Assembly (NCBI GenBank): GCA_027491845.1
Contig: JAOZGF010000272.1
Location: 1-8,397, forward strand
Direction: 5' to 3'
DNA length: 8,397 nucleotides
Source of the DNA: Thermoproteota archaeon
Lineage (GTDB): Archaea; Korarchaeota; JAOZGF01
Shown: piece by piece, positions 1-6,062 of the stretch
Position numbering within the stretch: the first letter of the stretch is position 1
Layout: every line of letters starts with the position of its first letter
The notes under the pieces: generated by a model
Told to the model about the DNA's origin: nothing
The model's database searches: none
What the model saw: the letters and a program-made list of their open reading frames with translations, nothing else
Program-made: the position numbers and the translations under genes

Positions 1-1
1 G

Positions 2-703
2 ACAGCCCTACCTGTACTAGGCTACGACTTCATAACCTCAGCGAGCTTTCTCTTCTTCGCTGTACCTAAACTCTTGTTTGCTGGATTCGACTTTTGCTCC
101 TACCTATTGTTTCCTAACCCTGTTTACATTGTTGCCTGCGGCTTCGCTCAAATAATGTGGCACATAGGTTTCTTAATGGCCTTGGTTCTCATAATGAGCA
201 GATGCATGTTTGCGTGGTCATTTGACAGAGTTTTACCTGAAAAAATCTCATATGTTAGTGAGAAGTGGAGAAGCCCTGTTGTTTCAATAGCCATAACATG
301 GATAATAGCCGAGATAGGGTTAATTCTTTCAGCTCTGACATGGATGGGGTTCGTATCAGTTCAATTTGGTTGGTTGCTTGTCTTTTCAACCATGACGTGT
401 ATCGCAGCCGCTGCAGCCATAGCTTTTCCTTTCCTGAAAAGGGACATTTACGAAGCATCTCCATCCTTTGTGAAACATAAGTTAATCACGGTGTTCGGCA
501 TAATAGTGCTCGTTTGGTTTATTTATATGTCATACAGTATCTTAACGGTTCCAGGACTGGAACCATGGTCTCCAGCAGGCATAGCTAGCATAATAATTGT
601 TTTCATTTTAGGCGGTATAGTTTACTATGTTTCACGTTGGTACAGGTTAAAGAAAGAGGGAATAGACATTACTTTAGCATACAAAGAAATTCCACCAGCC
701 TAA
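2..703 (+). CDS. APC-family amino-acid permease, C-terminal part (5' end outside window)
   Basis: The frame is open from the left edge of the window, so the true start lies upstream; the TTG at 74 is an internal codon. About 234 residues are visible, roughly half of a usual 450-550-residue transporter. They contain about five hydrophobic membrane segments: around NPVYIVACGFAQ onward, PVVSIAITWIIAE, FGWLLVFSTMTCIA, KLITVFGIIVLVWF and AGIASIIIVFILGG. Between the first two lies the cytoplasmic signature SRCMFAWSFDRVLPE, followed by a short loop and SPV, which is typical of amino acid-polyamine-organocation transporters. The tail GIDITLAYKEIPPA resembles the C-terminus of many archaeal APC permeases. 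The expected role is proton- or sodium-coupled uptake or exchange of an amino acid or similar amine in the cytoplasmic membrane; the substrate cannot be read from this part. Its TAA stop overlaps the last bases of the convergent nucleotidyltransferase gene. Family assignment is firm, substrate unknown. Confidence 0.88.
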   Translation, partial: TALPVLGYDFITSASFLFFAVPKLLFAGFDFCSYLLFPNPVYIVACGFAQIMWHIGFLMALVLIMSRCMFAWSFDRVLPEKISYVSEKWRSPVVSIAITWIIAEIGLILSALTWMGFVSVQFGWLLVFSTMTCIAAAAAIAFPFLKRDIYEASPSFVKHKLITVFGIIVLVWFIYMSYSILTVPGLEPWSPAGIASIIIVFILGGIVYYVSRWYRLKKEGIDITLAYKEIPPA

Positions 704-1449
704 AAAGCTTCTTCAACATCCCTATACCATTTCTTTTTATTTCCTATTTTCGCTCTAAGTTTCCAGCTAATTGATTTCTCGTGTTTTTCCACCCTATCAG
801 TTAATGCATCTATTTTACTTGTTACATCTTTCTTTCCTTCTTCTCCAAGGACACCGTATCTTGGGATAAACTTTTCTTTGATCCATTTCAAGTTGGTTGT
901 GACAGTGTAGTAGAACCCCCAGTCCCTTGAAAGAAGCTTTGCAATGTACCCTGCATTAATACATTCCTTTTCACTATCACCCACCTTGTGTTCTCTCAAG
1001 AGAACAACGGTGTCCTTAATGTCTTTCTCGTTCAATTGTATTATTTGCATTTTCTCAAGCAAGAGATCGGCGAGTGGAATGGTTGGGTAATCTACCTCAA
1101 GCCTGTCTGCAAAATTTATAGTGTGGCACATTTCCAGTTTGTCAAAGAATACATCTACCTTAAGTTTTCCGGAGTTGTGTTCAAAAATGTATCTGCCGTG
1201 AACAGTTGCTATTGCCTTGTTTAACTTGTAACCTGACTTCTCCAAAAACTTTGTTATCTTTCTTCTTTCCTTACTATATGACATGAAGTCTATGTCGGTT
1301 ATTTCCCTTTTCAATTGTGATAGAAGATGAGAGAAGTTAGGGCAATGTATTCTTACTGCGATAGCCCCCATGATTCTAAGTTTTATTCCTTTTTTCTCAG
1401 CTTCATCCACCAACCTAATTGCTTCCCCTATGAAATCCATTTTATTCAT
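700..1449 (-). CDS. Minimal nucleotidyltransferase-fold protein (AbiEii-like), function unknown
   Basis: This is a 249-residue soluble protein. The first 150 residues fit the polymerase-beta nucleotidyltransferase fold: MGAIAVRIH near 27-35 in place of the usual G[GS] motif, TDIDFM with the metal-binding D52 and D54, and KVDVFF with a third acidic residue, D99. PLADLLLEKMQ near 125-135 and EKDIKDTVVLL near 141-151 resemble the conserved region after the catalytic core in AbiEii-type and related stand-alone enzymes. The C-terminal 80 residues are charged and helical, with no domain I recognise. Such proteins transfer a nucleotide to protein, RNA or a small molecule; the acceptor here is unknown. 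The ATG start is supported by an AAGGAGG site 8 nt upstream. It lies 54 bp after the second Roadblock gene on the same strand, so it is probably the last gene of that operon. The Gly-Ala in place of Gly-Ser/Gly-Gly is a mild departure from consensus. No HEPN or antitoxin partner is adjacent. Confidence 0.72.
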   Translation of the reverse strand: MNKMDFIGEAIRLVDEAEKKGIKLRIMGAIAVRIHCPNFSHLLSQLKREITDIDFMSYSKERRKITKFLEKSGYKLNKAIATVHGRYIFEHNSGKLKVDVFFDKLEMCHTINFADRLEVDYPTIPLADLLLEKMQIIQLNEKDIKDTVVLLREHKVGDSEKECINAGYIAKLLSRDWGFYYTVTTNLKWIKEKFIPRYGVLGEEGKKDVTSKIDALTDRVEKHEKSISWKLRAKIGNKKKWYRDVEEAF

Positions 1450-1457
1450 TATATTCG

Positions 1458-1464
1458 CCTCCTT
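1458..1464 (-). promoter_or_regulatory. Shine-Dalgarno site of the nucleotidyltransferase gene
   Basis: The minus strand reads AAGGAGG, 8 nt before the ATG at 1449. This fixes the first of two nearby in-frame ATGs (codons 1 and 4) as the likely start. Confidence 0.75.
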
Positions 1465-1503
1465 AACAATATTCCATTATTTTACTTGTTCCATTAAGTT
1501 TTT

Positions 1504-1887
1504 TCAGGTTTTTACGTTACCTGTTTGTCCATATACCAACTGCATTTCCTTATTTAAGATTTCCTTGGCGTTTTTTATTTCATATCTAACTAACCCTAAT
1601 TTAGAGCTCTTATTAGTTATCACTATTAACGCGAACGCTTCGTTTATTTTTGAAACTAAAATCCTTTTATTCCTTGTTTCTATCATAATTCCTTCCAAGT
1701 CGCCTGAACCGGTTTTCTCAATCATTTCATTTGCCGCACCTAGAACAGCCGCCATTGCCGCTGACATAATCTCATGCTGAATAACATAGATGCTTTCAAA
1801 GGTTATTCCATCCATTTTAGTTATTAATGCACCATCTACCCCGGGGATTGTGCAAAGGTTACGTAAAACCTTTTTTATTTTATTCAT
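1504..1887 (-). CDS. Roadblock/LC7-domain protein (second copy in the GTPase operon)
   Basis: A 127-residue protein made of little more than one Roadblock/LC7 domain. An N-terminal helix leads into IPGVDGALITKMDGITFES (about 14-32), then a long alanine-rich helix (about 37-58). After that come two beta strands, EGIMIETRNKRILVSKI and FALIVITNK (about 65-93), and a final helix (about 97-116). This is the order of the alpha/beta Roadblock fold, which forms homo- or heterodimers and binds small GTPases as scaffold, GAP or exchange factor. The ATG overlaps the end of the upstream GTPase gene by 8 bp and has GGAG 7 nt before it, implying translational coupling. It differs clearly from the Roadblock protein on the other side of the GTPase, so the pair is not a recent duplication. 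A heterodimer platform for the GTPase is plausible inference. There is no signal peptide or membrane segment. Confidence 0.85.
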   Translation of the reverse strand: MNKIKKVLRNLCTIPGVDGALITKMDGITFESIYVIQHEIMSAAMAAVLGAANEMIEKTGSGDLEGIMIETRNKRILVSKINEAFALIVITNKSSKLGLVRYEIKNAKEILNKEMQLVYGQTGNVKT

Positions 1888-2368
1888 TTCTTATCTCCGC
1901 CAATAAACTCTCAAAAACTTTTTTAACATTATACCCTTTGAGCGCGGACATTTCAAAAATCTTTATTTCCGAGTTAAGGTCTAGTTTTTTTCTTACATGT
2001 GAAGCTGGGAGCTTATTTAAATCGCACTTGTTTACTGCTACAACCAACGGAACATTGAGAGACCTAATGAGTTCGTATATTTCCCTGTCAGTTTCAGTTA
2101 CACCTACTGTTGAATCTATTAGCAGTATCGCTCCCTTCAACCCTTTTGCAAGAACCCTCCACATGAATTTAAACCTTGTATGTCCCGGGGTCCCGAAGAT
2201 AAAAGTTTTATTTTTACTCTCCTCTATAACGGCTAAATCCAAGCTTGTGGTTATCTCTCCAAACTCGCCTTTGAGGGCTAGTTTTCCCTTTACAAGTTTT
2301 TCTATGAAAGTTGTTTTTCCTGAGTTTAAAGCCCCGAAGACAACTATTTTTATCTTTGGTTTCTTCAT
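1880..2368 (-). CDS. Small Ras-like GTPase, COG2229 / MglA-like type
   Basis: A 162-residue single-domain GTPase. G1 (P-loop) is GALNSGKT at 12-19. G2 is around EITTSLD, with T40/T41 as Mg-binding candidates. G3 is FGTPGHTRFKFMW at 58-70, G4 is NKCD at 113-116, and G5 is MSALKG at 140-145. The form FGTPG...RF.FMW is characteristic of the COG2229 group of prokaryotic GTPases, related to MglA and the SRP-receptor beta/Arf branch. The usual G3 aspartate is Gly59, as is common in that group. The residue after the G3 glycine, equivalent to Ras Gln61, is His63; most relatives I know have Gln there. No lipidation motif or membrane anchor is visible. The ATG has AGGA 6 nt upstream. The upstream Roadblock gene ends 12 bp before this start and the downstream one overlaps its end, so all three are very likely co-translated. 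Likely role: a nucleotide-dependent switch controlled by the flanking Roadblock proteins. Confidence 0.9.
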   Translation of the reverse strand: MKKPKIKIVVFGALNSGKTTFIEKLVKGKLALKGEFGEITTSLDLAVIEESKNKTFIFGTPGHTRFKFMWRVLAKGLKGAILLIDSTVGVTETDREIYELIRSLNVPLVVAVNKCDLNKLPASHVRKKLDLNSEIKIFEMSALKGYNVKKVFESLLAEIRNE

Positions 2369-2380
2369 GAATTTTCCTGT

Positions 2381-2749
2381 TCACCTTAGTTCGTTCTCCA
2401 ACAACTCTTTCGCCTTCTCCATTCCAATTAAAACTAGCCCTATGTTTGCATCTTTTTTTACTAGTGCTCCCAAAAAAGCCCTTTTTGTTTTTGAAAGCAC
2501 TAGTTTACCGTTTGATCCTTCAACTATTACTTGTGTAAATTCCCCGCTTTTAAGTTCGTCGCACACTCTTTCAGAGGATCTGGCGATGCTGGCCACCATG
2601 GACCCGATCTTCTTTTCTTCAACTCCTTTTGGCAAAAGGGATGAAACCACTAATCCGTCTGACCTTACAACTATTGATCCCTCAATCTCTTCAGCAGCGT
2701 TATCTTTTAACTCCTTTAATATGTTTAAAATGCGCTCACTAAGCGACAA
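2381..2749 (-). CDS. Roadblock/LC7-domain protein (first gene of the GTPase operon)
   Basis: A 122-residue single-domain Roadblock/LC7 protein. Its elements are an N-terminal helix (about 3-21) and the strand pair EGSIVVRSDGLVVSSLLP (about 23-40), whose SDG turn is typical of the family. A long helix (about 45-66) follows, then strands FTQVIVEGSNGKLVLSK and AFLGALVKK, and a closing helix (about 103-122). It matches the COG2018 type common in archaea and bacteria, whose members dimerise and bind Ras-like GTPases; MglB is the best studied. The start is TTG, supported by a strong AAGGAGGT site 8 nt upstream. It is the promoter-proximal gene of the minus-strand operon, 12 bp from the GTPase gene. 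Beside a COG2229 GTPase, regulator or partner of that GTPase is the natural reading; GAP activity is not shown by sequence. Confidence 0.9.
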   Translation of the reverse strand: MSLSERILNILKELKDNAAEEIEGSIVVRSDGLVVSSLLPKGVEEKKIGSMVASIARSSERVCDELKSGEFTQVIVEGSNGKLVLSKTKRAFLGALVKKDANIGLVLIGMEKAKELLENELR

Positions 2750-2953
2750 CCCTCTACACCTCCTTTTCCAACAGGTATTTGAGGAAACGTTTTAAGGAGA
2801 ATTTTAAAAAATTTTCACACAATCCCGAGTATGGTTACCCATTTAAATTTTTATAGGGCTTTTCATATATAACATGTTTAGTTTTATTATTTTAAGTTAT
2901 TTTTAACCTAGCTTGGATTTAGAGCATCTATAGGTAGGAAGAAAGTTTTTGAA
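2750..2953. promoter_or_regulatory. Divergent promoter region between the two Roadblock transcription units
   Basis: A 204-bp, very A/T-rich gap between divergent genes. For the minus-strand operon the best candidate is near 2798-2816, read on that strand as GAAAATTTTTTAAAA, like a BRE followed by a TATA box; this would place transcription near 2780, about 30 nt before the TTG start. A second minus-strand candidate, AAAAATTTAAAT, lies near 2843-2854. For the plus-strand gene, TTTTTATA near 2848-2855 and CATATATAA near 2864-2872 are the likeliest TATA elements. The latter runs into the 8-bp palindrome AACATGTT at 2871-2878. These are assignments by eye with no mapped start, and A/T richness makes false matches easy. 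Overlap of candidates on the two strands leaves room for shared control. Confidence 0.45.
2758..2765 (-). promoter_or_regulatory. Strong Shine-Dalgarno site deciding a TTG start
   Basis: The minus strand reads AAGGAGGT, a near-complete match to the anti-Shine-Dalgarno sequence, 8 nt before the TTG at 2749. It supports a TTG start for the first Roadblock gene. Confidence 0.8.
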
Positions 2954-3688
2954 GTGGTTTTGTTGAGCATTAAGGTTGATGAAGAAGTTAAGGGGAGAAT
3001 TGAGATATCCCTTGGCAGGGTGATTAAAAACCTTGGAAAGGTAGATGGAATAATTCTTTCATATGGTGGACGAACCATTTCTTCCTTGTCTGAACTGCCT
3101 CTTCCAGACGACAGGTTAAGTTACTTAAGCAACATAATTATGAAGTCGGGTAGAAGGGTTTCTAGGGAGATAGGCATAGGTGAGCTAGAGAAAGTAATAA
3201 TTTTCGGCGAGAAAAGCAATATAGTGGCTGCCCCGGTGACTGCAAAAGGGAAACTTGCGTCTTTAACCGTTATTTCAAAGCCCGAGCTTGAAGCAGGACT
3301 GCTGTTGCTTGAAATGAGGAGAACTATAGATGAAATCAAGGTGAACATGGGGGAGTTAGAGTTACCTGATATAGGGGAGGTTGAGTCCGTGGAAGAAGCG
3401 GTGATGGAGAAAGCTCTTGAAGAAAAGGAGACATATGGCGCACCAGCTCCACAGGACCCAAGATGGATTGAATGGAACAGTATAAAGAACAAAATACCTT
3501 ACTTCAGGAACGAAAGGGAAAAGGAAGCTGTTTTAAAGGGTGTGGAAGGGGACACCCTAAAGGTTCTGGAAAAAGTTGACGGGGTAAAAACCTGTAACGA
3601 AATAATGAGGGAAACAGATTTACCTTGGGATACTGTCAATGACGTTATAGTAATGTATGAAAGGACAAAGTATTTAGCTTTAAAATAG
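2954..3688 (+). CDS. Roadblock-like protein with C-terminal winged-helix-like domain
   Basis: A 244-residue soluble protein in three parts. Residues about 9-125 follow the Roadblock/LC7 pattern: a helix, VDGIILSYGGRTISSLSELP, a central helix, KVIIFGEKSNIVAAPV, KLASLTVISK, and a helix. Residues about 126-190 form an acidic linker rich in Glu and Pro. Residues about 196-244 (VEGDTLKVLEKVDGVKTCNE and onward) have the helix-turn-helix plus wing pattern seen in small archaeal winged-helix domains, where VDG.....I....L....V..I.....K.L is common. It is divergent from the GTPase operon across a 204-bp gap, making it the third Roadblock protein of the locus. It may bind the GTPase or the other Roadblock proteins and pass the signal to DNA or protein, but DNA binding is not shown. 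Start choice is uncertain: GTG 2954 has GGAAG about 12 nt upstream, and TTG 2960 or 2963 are alternatives that change only three residues. It ends 17 bp before a convergent gene. Confidence 0.75.
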   Translation: MVLLSIKVDEEVKGRIEISLGRVIKNLGKVDGIILSYGGRTISSLSELPLPDDRLSYLSNIIMKSGRRVSREIGIGELEKVIIFGEKSNIVAAPVTAKGKLASLTVISKPELEAGLLLLEMRRTIDEIKVNMGELELPDIGEVESVEEAVMEKALEEKETYGAPAPQDPRWIEWNSIKNKIPYFRNEREKEAVLKGVEGDTLKVLEKVDGVKTCNEIMRETDLPWDTVNDVIVMYERTKYLALK

Positions 3689-3705
3689 CCTTCCTTCACT
3701 TCTGT

Positions 3706-4815
3706 TTAGAGGTTAAAGTGGCTTAGAAGATACAAAGCCCAAGCTTCCTTTCTAAACAAATACTTCCCCTTATATTTTATTTCGCTCGGCAACCTTTTTT
3801 CTTTGATTGCTTCTATCATGGTTCGCCCTACGTTAATGTTTATGACGTGTCTAAGGGCAACGTAGGAGGTTGTAATCCGTGGATTTATTTCTATGAAATA
3901 GGTTTCGTCAGGGGAAAACACTATATCGACCCCTATGAATCCAAGTAATCCTTCGAACCCTCTTGCAATTTTCTCCGCAATTCTTATCGCTTCTCTCTTC
4001 GCAGGATGTTCGAAAGGTGTAAGGCTTCCTAGGTAACTTGAGTCGTGTGGCGGAGGCTTTAAGTCAATAAATTGCTTGTTTAAAGACAACGCAATGATTT
4101 TCTTGCCTGAAGACAGCAAACAGAGACTTGCATGTGTGCCCTCTATTTTTTCTTGGACAAGAACCTTATTTTTCTCCTTTAAGTTCTTTTTAAGGGCGAA
4201 TTTAAGTTCTACCTCGTTTCTGACAATGTTCACTCCTTCGCAACCTGCCCCTCTGTGAGGCTTAACCAACATGGGGAACTTTATTTCCCTTTTAATTTGC
4301 GTTATGGTTGATTGTAAGTTAAGGCATTTCTTTTGTTTAACGGCTATGGTTAAGGGAGTTGGCACCTTCATTTGAACTGCTTTGAAATACGTCTTTTCTT
4401 TGTCAGAGACTTCATAAATTGTTTTTGCAGAGCAATTGAAGTGATTTCTTCCTTTCCTTTCAATTTTTCTGACAAGTTTTGCAAGCACCCCGTTTGTTTC
4501 TGGAGCAATGATTAATGTTCCGTCAGCTTCTTCCACTGCTTCCCAGAACTTTTTTTCCTTGAGTCGCTCATGGTTCATAAGAATCGTTTTCCAGGTTTTC
4601 AGGTGGTTTAAAGTGTTTTCTAGTCTTTTGTCAAGGGTTATTATTGTTTCGTAACCTGCCTCGTGCAGGTCTAGCAAGAGGCTTTTAAGCATTGCAAATC
4701 CTTCAGGTAAAAGTTGTAGCGGCAGTTTCTCTCCTACGTACCCTCCCCCGGAAACGTGTTCGTAAAGGAATAGTTTCAACTTTTCTTTCCTCTTCCTTCT
4801 TTTTCTTTTTTTCAC
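3706..4815 (-). CDS. ATP-grasp ligase, COG1821 type (tyramine-glutamate ligase MfnD / PylC-like)
   Basis: A 369-residue cytoplasmic ATP-grasp enzyme. The N-terminal part begins LFLYEHVSGGGY (about 15-26), which closely recalls the start of MfnD-type proteins. The ATP-grasp core includes FPMLVKPHRGAGCEGVNIV (180-198; K185 and the glycine-rich loop), VQEKIEGTHASL (220-231), GVDIVF with D297, and the metal-binding FIEINPR with E309, N311 and R313. The family joins a carboxylate to an amine at the cost of ATP. MfnD makes gamma-glutamyltyramine for methanofuran, and PylC makes lysine-ornithine. MfnD-like activity fits an archaeon that uses methanofuran, but substrate is inference and no other methanofuran gene is in view. 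The GTG start overlaps the permease stop (GTGA). An in-frame TTG at 4779 gives 357 residues, starts exactly at LKLFLYEH, and has GAGGAAAG upstream; the Lys/Arg-rich first 12 residues may just be that purine-rich site translated. Last gene of the three-gene operon. Confidence 0.8.
   Translation of the reverse strand: MKKRKRRKRKEKLKLFLYEHVSGGGYVGEKLPLQLLPEGFAMLKSLLLDLHEAGYETIITLDKRLENTLNHLKTWKTILMNHERLKEKKFWEAVEEADGTLIIAPETNGVLAKLVRKIERKGRNHFNCSAKTIYEVSDKEKTYFKAVQMKVPTPLTIAVKQKKCLNLQSTITQIKREIKFPMLVKPHRGAGCEGVNIVRNEVELKFALKKNLKEKNKVLVQEKIEGTHASLCLLSSGKKIIALSLNKQFIDLKPPPHDSSYLGSLTPFEHPAKREAIRIAEKIARGFEGLLGFIGVDIVFSPDETYFIEINPRITTSYVALRHVININVGRTMIEAIKEKRLPSEIKYKGKYLFRKEAWALYLLSHFNL
4785..4797 (-). 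promoter_or_regulatory. Purine-rich Shine-Dalgarno-like stretch before an alternative TTG start
   Basis: The minus strand reads AGGAAGAGGAAAG ahead of the TTG at 4779, with GAGG about 9 nt from it. In the longer GTG-initiated frame the same bases encode part of a run of Lys and Arg residues not expected in this enzyme family. This favours, but does not prove, the shorter start. Confidence 0.4.
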
Positions 4816-6062
4816 TCGTACCTTAATGCCTCAACTGGTTGGAGTTTGGCTGCTTTATATGCTGGAAAAAGCGCAAAGGCTACTGAAACACTTACTCCGA
4901 AGGCTAGTCCAAGCAGTATAAGCCAAACCGAAATATACGGTTCAACCGCTTCGCCACCGAAAAGCATAGCTGAAACAACTGATCCGAACAGGTGTGATGA
5001 AGCTATTCCGACAATTACGCCTATTACGCTACCTATTATTCCTATTAGAACGGCTTCAGAGATGAATATTAGCATTATGTCCCTTTTTTTTGCCCCAATA
5101 GCCTTCATGACACCTATTTCCCTTGTCCTTTCCATGACAGATATTAACATGGTGTTCATTATTCCTATGCCAGCGACAAATAGTGATATTGCCGATATCC
5201 CGCCTAAAACAGTGTTAAGTGTTCTTAGGAAGGTGTTAACCATTTCCTGTATGAACTTGATGGAGAAAGCTGTGACTTTGTTGTCGAATGCTTCCTCTAT
5301 GGCTAGAGACACCTTGTCAACTTCGCCTGGGTCTTCAACCAAGACATATATTGAACTTATTTCCTTTTTTGTCTTTAGCGTTTTCCTTGCTTCATTGAAT
5401 GGTATGAAGACTTGATTGTCGATTGTTCCGAGTATGGAAAAAATCCCTGACTTGTTGAGTACCCCTGAAACCCTGAAGAGCCCTGTTTCCCCGTTTTCAA
5501 ACAGTATCTTGAATCTGTCCCCGCTTTTCACGAAGTCCTTTTTTTCGCCGTGGGCTATGTAGTAGCCCACTAACGCGACTCTTGAAGATCTTCTAGGCAG
5601 TGTTCCTGACTCCAGTTCTAGTGAAGGATAAAACTCTGTTAAATGGTTGAAGTTAATGCCGATGATTGCTGCACCAACTTGTTCCCTTCCCTTTTCTAAG
5701 ACGGCTGTTGAAATGAGTACAGGCGTAACCAGTTTAACTCCCTTTATCCTTTTTATTTTTGACAAGTCATTTAGCGTTAGCTTTATTGGGCTGACTCTTC
5801 TAGTCATCATTCTTCCTTCCCGCATTTCCCTTGTCGATTCATATGGTAGTACGGTTATGACGTTAACCCCTGCAGACTCAAAGGTTGAAATGGCGGAGAC
5901 CCTTAGCCCTTCACCTACGCCTATTAAGGCAACTATCGCCGTTATCCCGATGATTATGCCTAGACTTGTAAGTGTTGTTCTAACTTTTCTTTCCTTTAGG
6001 CTTTCAAGCCCTAGAAGAAATGCTTCTAAGGCGTCCATGCAATGTTCACGGCTCCAATCCAA
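4812..6062 (-). CDS. MacB/FtsX-type ABC transporter permease
   Basis: A 416-residue membrane protein with the four-helix MacB layout. A first helix (about 29-50, LTSLGIIIGITAIVALIGVG) is followed by a large extracytoplasmic domain (about 52-280) and a C-terminal FtsX domain with three helices (about 283-309, 330-357 and 377-401). The cytoplasmic loop ERTREIGVMKAIGAKKRDI (311-329) is the conserved coupling segment that contacts the ATPase, and the end AAKLQPVEALRYE is typical. Such permeases pass conformational change across the membrane to extrude substrates or drive extracellular partners rather than forming a classic import channel. TTG 6062 has AAGGA about 6 nt upstream and overlaps the preceding gene by 17 bp. 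ATG 6038 (codon 9) is an alternative lying 7 bp after that gene. The downstream ligase overlaps at GTGA. No ABC ATPase gene adjoins it, so its motor must be encoded elsewhere. Family call secure, substrate unknown. Confidence 0.92.
   Translation of the reverse strand: MDWSREHCMDALEAFLLGLESLKERKVRTTLTSLGIIIGITAIVALIGVGEGLRVSAISTFESAGVNVITVLPYESTREMREGRMMTRRVSPIKLTLNDLSKIKRIKGVKLVTPVLISTAVLEKGREQVGAAIIGINFNHLTEFYPSLELESGTLPRRSSRVALVGYYIAHGEKKDFVKSGDRFKILFENGETGLFRVSGVLNKSGIFSILGTIDNQVFIPFNEARKTLKTKKEISSIYVLVEDPGEVDKVSLAIEEAFDNKVTAFSIKFIQEMVNTFLRTLNTVLGGISAISLFVAGIGIMNTMLISVMERTREIGVMKAIGAKKRDIMLIFISEAVLIGIIGSVIGVIVGIASSHLFGSVVSAMLFGGEAVEPYISVWLILLGLAFGVSVSVAFALFPAYKAAKLQPVEALRYE

Noticed and set aside
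700..1449. Toxin-antitoxin module (AbiEii or MNT/HEPN type)
   Set aside because: The nucleotidyltransferase has no adjacent antitoxin-like or HEPN gene; its neighbours are Roadblock and permease genes.
1472..1496. Direct repeat TTCCATTA at 1472-1479 and 1489-1496 between the second Roadblock gene and the nucleotidyltransferase gene
   Set aside because: Two 8-bp copies in A/T-rich DNA can arise by chance; no symmetry or further copies are seen, so it is not called an operator.
2177..2195. Loss-of-function mutation in the GTPase G3 motif (GTPG instead of DTPG)
   Set aside because: FGTPG followed by RF.FMW is the normal form in COG2229 GTPases; only the following His is unusual.
1827..2795. 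Long plus-strand open frame across the Roadblock/GTPase operon
   Set aside because: It is the antisense shadow of three well-supported minus-strand genes; its translation is rich in Ser, Phe and Leu with no recognisable domain.
2874..2906. Ten-codon ORF (ATG to TAA) in the divergent promoter region
   Set aside because: It has no ribosome site, is made of A/T-rich codons expected by chance, and lies in a likely promoter.
3706..4815. Pyrrolysine biosynthesis PylC
   Set aside because: It shares the ATP-grasp type, but no pylB, pylD, pylS or tRNA-Pyl is nearby and the N-terminal YEHVSGGGY segment fits the MfnD-like COG1821 group better.
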